18,386 nucleotides of DNA from Bacteroidota bacterium (GTDB lineage Bacteria > Bacteroidota > Bacteroidia > Bacteroidales > FEN-979): NCBI GenBank assembly GCA_026391755.1, contig JAPLDN010000418.1, forward strand, positions 1 through 18,386. The letters are read 5' to 3'. The position numbers and the translations under genes were made by a program. Position 1 is the stretch's first letter, and each line of letters begins with the position of its first letter. Under the pieces are notes generated by a model. That model saw nothing but the letters and a program-made list of their open reading frames with translations, did not search any database and was not told where the DNA came from. This document shows, one piece after another, positions 13,392-18,386 of the stretch.

Positions 13392-14639
13392 ATGGCATAT
13401 ACCGACAAAACCCGCGGGATGTACAGCGACATCCTCACCGGGATGAAAGACGCAGGCTTATTCAAGCAGGAACGTTACATCCATTCTGCCCAGGCAGCCG
13501 ACATTATAGTTGAGTTTCCCGAAGGTGCTGAGCTCAAGAAAGTCATCAACATCTGTGCTAATAATTACCTTGGATTGTCGAGCCATCCCGAAGTCGTCAA
13601 GGCCGCACACGCGGGCCTGGATTCCCATGGGTATGGCATGTCTTCGGTGCGATTCATCTGCGGTACGCAGGACATTCACAAGAAGCTGGAAAAAATGGTG
13701 ACTGAATTCCTCGGGACTGAAGACACTATTTTATTCCCTTCCTGCATGGATGCCAACGCCGGTGTTTTCGAAGCGGTCCTCACCAAAGATGACGTAATGA
13801 TCTCCGACAGGCTTGTACATGCATCCATCATCGACGGCATCCGTTTGTGCAGCGCCATGCACGACACGTTCAAGCATTCCGACATGGGGCACCTGGAAGA
13901 AAAACTCCAGCTGCATAACGACAAGCGCCAGAAGATGGTGATCACCGACGGGGTGTTCTCAATGGACGGCGACACAGCCAAGCTTGACCAGATGGCTGAG
14001 CTTTGCGAAAAGTACGATGCCATGCTGTTCTGCGACGAATCTCATTCCAGCTGATTTATCGGAAAGACAGGCAGGGGCACGCATGAAAAATGCGGGGTGA
14101 TGGGCAAGATGGATATCATCACAACTACTTTCGGAAAAGGATTAGGCGGAGCATCCGGCGGATGTGTTTCAGGGCGTAAGGAACTGGTTGAGATGTGCCG
14201 TCAGAAAGCCCGTCCGTACCTGTTCTCGAATACCATTGCTCCTCCCGTTGTGGCGGGTGTGATCAAGGTACTGGAAATCCTTTCAGCAACAACCGAACGC
14301 CGCGATAAGCTCGAAAAGAATACTGAGTTCTGGCGCAAAGGCCTCACCGAAGCCGGCCTCATCATCAAGGATGGCGATACGCCTATTGTCCCGGTGATGC
14401 TGTTCAATGCCAAGCTTTCGCAGGATGTTTCGAAGGACCTGTACAACGAGGGCATCTATGCGATAGGGTTCTTCTTCCCGGTGGTTCCGCAGGGAGCAGC
14501 CAGGATACGTACCCAGATTTCCGCAGGCCATGAAATACATCATTTGGAAAAGGCATTGGATGCTTTCAGAAAGGTTGGCAAGAAATATAATATTCTTGGT
14601 AAAACCAAGGCCGAAATCATTGAGATGTATGGAATGTAA
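13392..14639 (+). pseudogene. Second Kbl-like PLP-dependent acyltransferase, interrupted by an in-frame TGA
   Basis: One reading frame of 415 codons encodes an alpha-oxoamine synthase close to Kbl (NICANNYLGL, SVRFICGTQ, VHASIIDGIRLC, ITDGVFSMDG, RPYLFSNTIAP), but codon 221 (14052-14054) is TGA. The frame reads DESHSS-stop-FIGKTGRGT; the paralogue upstream has DDSHATGFVGKTGRGT, so the stop stands where a conserved Gly belongs and could come from GGA by one base change. The truncated 220-residue product would lack the PLP lysine (Lys249 in TTFGKGLGGASGG) and be inactive; GTG 14097 could restart the distal half but would lack the substrate site. A C-terminal extension of about 15 residues relative to Kbl (NILGKTKAEIIEMYGM) is present. 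The carrier-protein gene ends 9 bases before, and satP overlaps the 3' end by 11 bases. The uninterrupted remainder suggests a very recent mutation or a sequence error. Confidence 0.88.
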
Positions 14640-15186
14640 ACTTGCAAACCCTGCACCCTTGGGCCTAATGGGCTTCGGGATGACAACAGTGTTGCTGAAT
14701 CTCCACAATGCAGGGTTTTTCCCTGTAAGCGATATGATCCTCGCCATGGGTATTTTCTATGGAGGCATTGCCCAGGTGATCGCAGGCATTATGGAGTTTA
14801 AAAAGGGGAATACCTTTGGTATGACAGCTTTTATTTCCTTTGGTATGTTCTGGCTGAGCCTGGTTGCGATCTTCGTGTTACCTGATATTGCAGGAGGCAA
14901 AGGAGTGCGCAGCCCCGACGCTTTTATCGGCTGGTATCTTTTCATGTGGGGCTTGTTCACATTCTTTATGTGGATAGGTACCTTCGGAAAGAGTTTCTGC
15001 CTGAGTTTCGTCTTTCTTTCACTCTGGATACTCTTTTTCCTGCTTGCGACTCGTAACTGGACTGGTTCTGCCTTTATCGGGCATGTTGCCGGATGGGAAG
15101 GGATCATCTGCGGCTTATCGGCTATTTACCTGGCCATGGCAGAGGTGCTCCATGAGTCCTGGGGAAAGAAGATTTTGAAGTACTGA
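14629..15186 (+). CDS. satP: Acetate uptake transporter, SatP/YaaH (GPR1/FUN34) family
   Basis: A 185-residue membrane protein with about six helices that imports acetate (and succinate in E. coli) with protons. The family signature NPAPLGLMGFGMTTVLLNLHN lies near the N-terminus (from residue 7), shown here as family wording, and further matches to E. coli SatP include AMGIFYGGIAQ, KKGNTFGMTAF and ICGLSAIYLAMAEVL near the end. ATG 14629 is chosen because the protein then begins MECKLANPAPLG, as in E. coli; the open frame reaches farther upstream only inside kbl2. The start overlaps the kbl2 stop by 11 bases, which implies co-translation. Placed with the acetyl-CoA-synthetase-type ligase, it supplies a route from external acetate to acetyl-CoA. 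A terminator follows 57 bases later. Confidence 0.95.
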   Translation: MECKLANPAPLGLMGFGMTTVLLNLHNAGFFPVSDMILAMGIFYGGIAQVIAGIMEFKKGNTFGMTAFISFGMFWLSLVAIFVLPDIAGGKGVRSPDAFIGWYLFMWGLFTFFMWIGTFGKSFCLSFVFLSLWILFFLLATRNWTGSAFIGHVAGWEGIICGLSAIYLAMAEVLHESWGKKILKY

Positions 15187-15242
15187 AGATCATGATGGTT
15201 GCAGCGCTCGTGATAACGTGATGGGCGTTAAAATTGTGCTTT

Positions 15243-15285
15243 TATACCGTTTGAAATAATCCAGGCGGTATAGAAGCTTTTTTTT
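15243..15285 (+). terminator. Probable intrinsic terminator after satP
   Basis: TATACCG (15243-15249) pairs with CGGTATA (15266-15272) across a 16-nt loop, followed after five bases by eight T (15278-15285). The stem is AT-rich and the loop long, so it is of moderate strength. It closes the kbl-to-satP cluster. Confidence 0.65.
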
Positions 15286-15353
15286 CATCGATTTTTTTCC
15301 ATGGTTTGGCTAATACTTTTTCTGTAACTTGAGCTAAGTTTTATTTTCGTGGG

Positions 15354-17927
15354 ATGGCCGGGATAAAGGATAGTGTGCAGATGCTGGATGCCGGATGTCA
15401 GATATCAGATATCCCGCATCCCATATCCCGCATCCCGGATCCCGTATTTTGCATCCTGATACTCTGCTTCCTTTTGTCCTGCCACATTTCTCAATGCCAG
15501 GGAACCAGTGACTCGACTTTCCATTCCCGCAAAACCATCCAGGCTGTCCGCATTAGCAAGCCCCCGAAGATAGACGGGAAGCTGGATGAACCCTTTTGGA
15601 AAACCCTCCCTGTGGCCGGCGATTTCGTGGAATATAACCCGAGGAACGGAACACATCCGCCTTTTAAAACCGAAGTGAGGTTCGCTTATGACGATGATGC
15701 GCTCTATGCTGCAGGAATTATGTACGATCCGTCTCCCGACAGTATCTTTAAACAGCTTGGGCGACGGGACATGCTTGAACAGCTGGCCAACGATTATCTC
15801 TCGTTCGATATCCTTCCTTACAACGACGAGATGAATATGTATGAGTTCAAGGTGAACCCGGCAGGAGTGCAGAACGACTGCAAGTATTCCATGGTGGGGG
15901 TTGACCTGAGCTGGGATGCGGTTTGGGAGAGCGCGACCAGCATCAACGATTCATGCTGGATACTCGAGATCAAATTACCCTTTTCGGCACTGAGGTTTCC
16001 GAAGATAGAGAACCAGGTGTGGGGCATCAATATGTGGAGAAATTTCTACCGCCGGCAGGAATATTCCACCTGGTCATGGGTAGATAACCAGACCCAGAAT
16101 ATTTTCAAATATTACGGCAGGCTGGTAGGGATGAACAACATCAAACCACCGGTGAGGCTTTCTTTTGTGCCGTATCTCTCATCTTATGTGATGAAAGATC
16201 CCGCATCAAACGGCTGGTCCTACCAGTTCAGGGGAGGAATGGACCTGAGGTACGGCATCAACGAGAGCTATACCCTCGATATGATGCTTATCCCTGACTT
16301 CGGACAGGTACAGAGCGACGACATCATCCTCAACCTGACACCTTTTGAGGTAAGATATGTCGAACGACGGCAGTTCTTCACAGAAGCAACAGAGATGTTC
16401 AGCAAATGCGATATTTTTTATACCCGGCGTGTGGGAGGTCCGCCAAAATACGGGAATGTTCCGTATGACTCAGCGAAGTCATTCGAAGTCATCACTAACA
16501 ATCCTGATGAAACCCGAATTATTAATGCCACGAAAATTTCGGGACGTAACAGTAAAGGATTAGGCATAGGCTTTTTCAATGCCATGACCACGAATACCTG
16601 GGCCACACTGGAAGATACCGTAACCTGGACCAGCCGGAAGCTGATGACCCAGCCGTTTACCAATTATAATGTACTCGTGGTAGATCAGAACCTTAAGAAC
16701 CATTCGTACGTCACATTGATCAATACCAATTACTGGATCCCCGACATGACCTATTCGGCCAATGTCACGGGTTTTGAAAGCAGTATCAGCAATAAAAAGA
16801 ATACGTTTTCGGTATTTGGAAGGCTTAATGTAAGCCAGAAATACGAGGTAAGCACCCAGCCTGTATTCGGCCACCAATATGTGATCTCAATATCCAAGCC
16901 CAGCGGGAAGTTCCAGTTTGACCTGGGGCGGCAGGAAACAGGTGATCATTACGATCCCAACGACATGGGTTTTTTACTATACAACAACGATGTGGTGAAC
17001 CAGCTTAACCTGTATTACCTGATCCTCAAACCCACATGGAAACTAATCAATAATACGACAACTCTTACCGTGAGGCATACTTCCTTGTACAATCCCGGGA
17101 ATTTTAAAAGCTTGTCGGTAAGCCTTCAGAACCAATGCACGTTTACCAATTACTGGAATCTGTACCTCCAGCTTGGCATTATCCCGCTCGGTTACAACGA
17201 TTATTACGAACCCCGGACCTGGGGATGGGTATTTAAAAGCCCGCTGAGTTATACAGGCTCATTCAGGTTCGGGACCGACAGCCGCAAGATGTTCAGGTAT
17301 GCCGAGAATTTCACCATTACTTCCACCCCCGGCAATAACAACCTGGACTATTCTTTTGAATACATTCCGCGTTTGAGATTGAGCGACCGTTTATCGTTAA
17401 GCCTTGACCTGTATACCGAGAAGAACCAGAACAACTACGGATGGGTTGAAACAGCAGTGGATTCGATGAAAAATACAGTGATCTATTTCGGGAGAAGGGA
17501 CATCACTACATGGAATAACGTGATAGCGGCAACGTATATATTCAATACAAAAATGTCACTCTCATTGAGGGTAAGGCATTACTGGTCAGAGGCAAGGTAC
17601 CTGCAGTATTACACCCTGAACCGTGAGGGGAACCTTGACTACAGCAATTACAACAAGAACAACAACATCGACTTCAATGCCTTTTCGGTGGATCTGCAGT
17701 ACATCTGGTATTTTGCACCCGGAAGCGAGATCAGCGTGGTATGGAAGAACCAGATCCTCAGCCAGGGCACCGAGATCCAGGGGGGCTATTTCAACAACCT
17801 GGGCACCACCCTGGGCAGTCCGCAGGCTAACAGTTTTTCAGTTCGCGTATTATACTACCTCGACTATGCTTACCTGAAGAAGTGGTTTAAAAAAAGTAAT
17901 AAACCCCAAGCAGGAACCTTAGGTTAG
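15354..17927 (+). CDS. DUF5916 outer-membrane protein with N-terminal CBM9-like domain
   Basis: An 857-residue secreted protein. A CBM9-like sugar-binding domain lies at about residues 60-250, with the characteristic opening PPKIDGKLDEPFW (71-82), VRFAYDDDALYAAGIMYD, and the tail VWGINMWRNFYRRQEYSTW. The rest, to the C-terminus, is a DUF5916 region full of alternating aromatic beta-strands, expected to form an outer-membrane barrel. The function of the family is unknown; a role in carbohydrate capture or uptake is inference. The signal peptide is odd. The hydrophobic core VFCILILCFLLSC is at about 31-43, and the residues before it (ISDIPHPISRIPDP) are translated from word repeat 6. ATG 15354 and ATG 15381 both lie ahead of the repeat and no better start follows. 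The stop lies 41 bases inside the convergent gene on the other strand. Confidence 0.87.
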   Translation: MAGIKDSVQMLDAGCQISDIPHPISRIPDPVFCILILCFLLSCHISQCQGTSDSTFHSRKTIQAVRISKPPKIDGKLDEPFWKTLPVAGDFVEYNPRNGTHPPFKTEVRFAYDDDALYAAGIMYDPSPDSIFKQLGRRDMLEQLANDYLSFDILPYNDEMNMYEFKVNPAGVQNDCKYSMVGVDLSWDAVWESATSINDSCWILEIKLPFSALRFPKIENQVWGINMWRNFYRRQEYSTWSWVDNQTQNIFKYYGRLVGMNNIKPPVRLSFVPYLSSYVMKDPASNGWSYQFRGGMDLRYGINESYTLDMMLIPDFGQVQSDDIILNLTPFEVRYVERRQFFTEATEMFSKCDIFYTRRVGGPPKYGNVPYDSAKSFEVITNNPDETRIINATKISGRNSKGLGIGFFNAMTTNTWATLEDTVTWTSRKLMTQPFTNYNVLVVDQNLKNHSYVTLINTNYWIPDMTYSANVTGFESSISNKKNTFSVFGRLNVSQKYEVSTQPVFGHQYVISISKPSGKFQFDLGRQETGDHYDPNDMGFLLYNNDVVNQLNLYYLILKPTWKLINNTTTLTVRHTSLYNPGNFKSLSVSLQNQCTFTNYWNLYLQLGIIPLGYNDYYEPRTWGWVFKSPLSYTGSFRFGTDSRKMFRYAENFTITSTPGNNNLDYSFEYIPRLRLSDRLSLSLDLYTEKNQNNYGWVETAVDSMKNTVIYFGRRDITTWNNVIAATYIFNTKMSLSLRVRHYWSEARYLQYYTLNREGNLDYSNYNKNNNIDFNAFSVDLQYIWYFAPGSEISVVWKNQILSQGTEIQGGYFNNLGTTLGSPQANSFSVRVLYYLDYAYLKKWFKKSNKPQAGTLG
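15386..15444. repeat. Word repeat 6 (GATATC/CATCC words) inside the 5' end of the DUF5916 gene
   Basis: A run of 7-nt-like words (CAGATAT, CCCGCAT, CCCATAT, CCCGCAT, CCCGGAT) occupies the first codons of the DUF5916 frame. Its left part (15386-15413) is the inverted copy of repeat 5 with 25 of 28 matching positions. The heptamer period keeps changing phase relative to codons but no stop arises in this frame. Confidence 0.75.
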
Positions 17928-18384
17928 CCACTTCGGTGGTATTGTAAACATAGCCCTTTTCATTTGTAGAGCCGTAGCCTGCTGCCGTATATTCAAGTTC
18001 CCCGGCCAGCCTGAGTTTGCCGGCATTGAACACCAGCCTGGGTGAGATGCGGTAGGCATAGTCAATATTGCTGCCGCGTGCGTAGTAGGGGCCTTTCACT
18101 TCTTCACCAGCGCCCAGGTTCTTGCCATAAGCGAGGAAGAGTCCCGGTTGCCAGCGGGTTGCATTCGTATGGAATTCGGCCCAGGCTGCGAAGCTGCGGA
18201 CGTTAGCATAATCAACGAAACCCCGGGTCGGGTCGGTAACTGATTTCACAACATATCCACCCAGCATAGTATAAGCATTGTTGTTGCCTCCATATTCCCC
18301 TCCGATCTTGAATGTGAAATGTTTTATCCTGAGTTTGGCATAGGCGTTATACGCCATGGCTGTGGATTTGGCGTCAGTTTTGTA
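17887..18384 (-). CDS. C-terminal part of an outer-membrane beta-barrel protein, 5'-truncated by window edge
   Basis: The frame is open to the right edge of the window, so the start is outside; 165 residues are visible. Short alternating beta-strands are rich in Tyr, Gly and aromatic residues (KHFTFKIGGEYGGN, AWAEFHTN, WQPGLFLAYGKNLG, YRISPRLVFNAGKLRLAGELEYT). The C-terminus ends in LLGVYYFF, a terminal-Phe barrel-assembly signal, all of which point to a barrel porin or channel in the outer membrane. No specific family or substrate can be named. It is convergent with the DUF5916 gene and the two coding regions overlap by 41 bases. The internal ATG at 18357 is unlikely to be the start because barrel-like sequence continues upstream and there is no signal peptide. 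Confidence 0.75.
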   Translation of the reverse strand, partial: YKTDAKSTAMAYNAYAKLRIKHFTFKIGGEYGGNNNAYTMLGGYVVKSVTDPTRGFVDYANVRSFAAWAEFHTNATRWQPGLFLAYGKNLGAGEEVKGPYYARGSNIDYAYRISPRLVFNAGKLRLAGELEYTAAGYGSTNEKGYVYNTTEVANLRFLLGVYYFF

Positions 18385-18386
18385 CG

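Noticed and set aside
14052..14054. UGA recoded as glycine, as in Gracilibacteria
   Set aside because: Several intact genes here end at TGA where the family ends (for example 1992-1994, 3250-3252, 6101-6103), so TGA is a normal stop in this genome.
14052..14094. UGA in kbl2 read as selenocysteine, with a small hairpin CGCAT-GAAAA-ATGCG (14080-14094) downstream as a SECIS element
   Set aside because: The position is a structural glycine in the family, not a redox residue; the hairpin has only 5 base pairs and lacks recognisable SECIS loop features; no selenocysteine machinery is in the window.
15305..15332. Promoter for the DUF5916 gene from TTTG (15305-15308) and TAACTTGA (15325-15332)
   Set aside because: The spacing is 16 nt where 19-21 is normal and the -7 box has two deviations, so support is too weak to list.
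13035..15413. Insertion sequence or transposon bounded by the inverted repeats
   Set aside because: No transposase lies between the repeats, the repeats are imperfect, and no target-site duplication was found next to them.

Overview
The window looks like a chromosomal segment from a member of the Bacteroidota, probably Bacteroidales or a relative and possibly a metagenome assembly. The evidence is a textbook Bacteroidota promoter (TTTG-N19-TAACTTTG), a type IX secretion C-terminal sorting domain, a DUF5916/CBM9-type outer-membrane protein, the second EF-G paralogue typical of this phylum, and few Shine-Dalgarno sequences. No tRNA, rRNA, CRISPR array, transposase, phage gene or attachment site is recognisable. 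Taxonomy below phylum is a guess.

Layout. 1-3252 (+): end of an ABC-type MacB/FtsX permease, a complete paralogue of it, and a membrane-anchored HlyD/MacA-type adaptor, i.e. part of an efflux or export operon whose ATPase must lie outside the window. 3329-4934 (-): a lipoprotein MsrB-MsrA fusion and a tiny secreted protein with a type IX sorting domain, separated by a strong terminator. 5138-9592 (+): a PfkB-family sugar/nucleoside kinase, an EF-G2-like factor split by a frameshifting deletion of about 49 nt, and an MFS transporter. 9640-15186 (+): kbl, acpS, an acetyl-CoA-synthetase-type ligase, a stand-alone acyl carrier protein, a second Kbl-like enzyme with an internal TGA stop, and a SatP-type acetate transporter. 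15354-17927 (+): DUF5916/CBM9 protein. 17887-18384 (-): C-terminal part of a beta-barrel outer-membrane protein.

The 9.6-15.2 kb block reads as one functional neighbourhood: SatP would import acetate, the ligase would activate it, Kbl would condense acetyl-CoA with glycine, and the carrier protein with its own phosphopantetheinyl transferase may supply a carrier-bound acyl group to the second Kbl-like enzyme. The last step is inference.

The most unexpected structure is a set of six short, word-like intergenic repeats (1997-2118, 3257-3327, 5047-5122, 11210-11295, 13021-13062, 15386-15444). Each is built from reiterated 7-14 nt words mixed with inverted copies, and the word differs between loci. 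Two of them are inverted copies of each other (25 of 28 positions) flanking the acp-kbl2-satP segment, and one is translated into the N-terminus of the DUF5916 protein. Two genes in the window are broken (EF-G2-like and kbl2), which is either real decay or assembly error. No gap between genes exceeds 300 bases.
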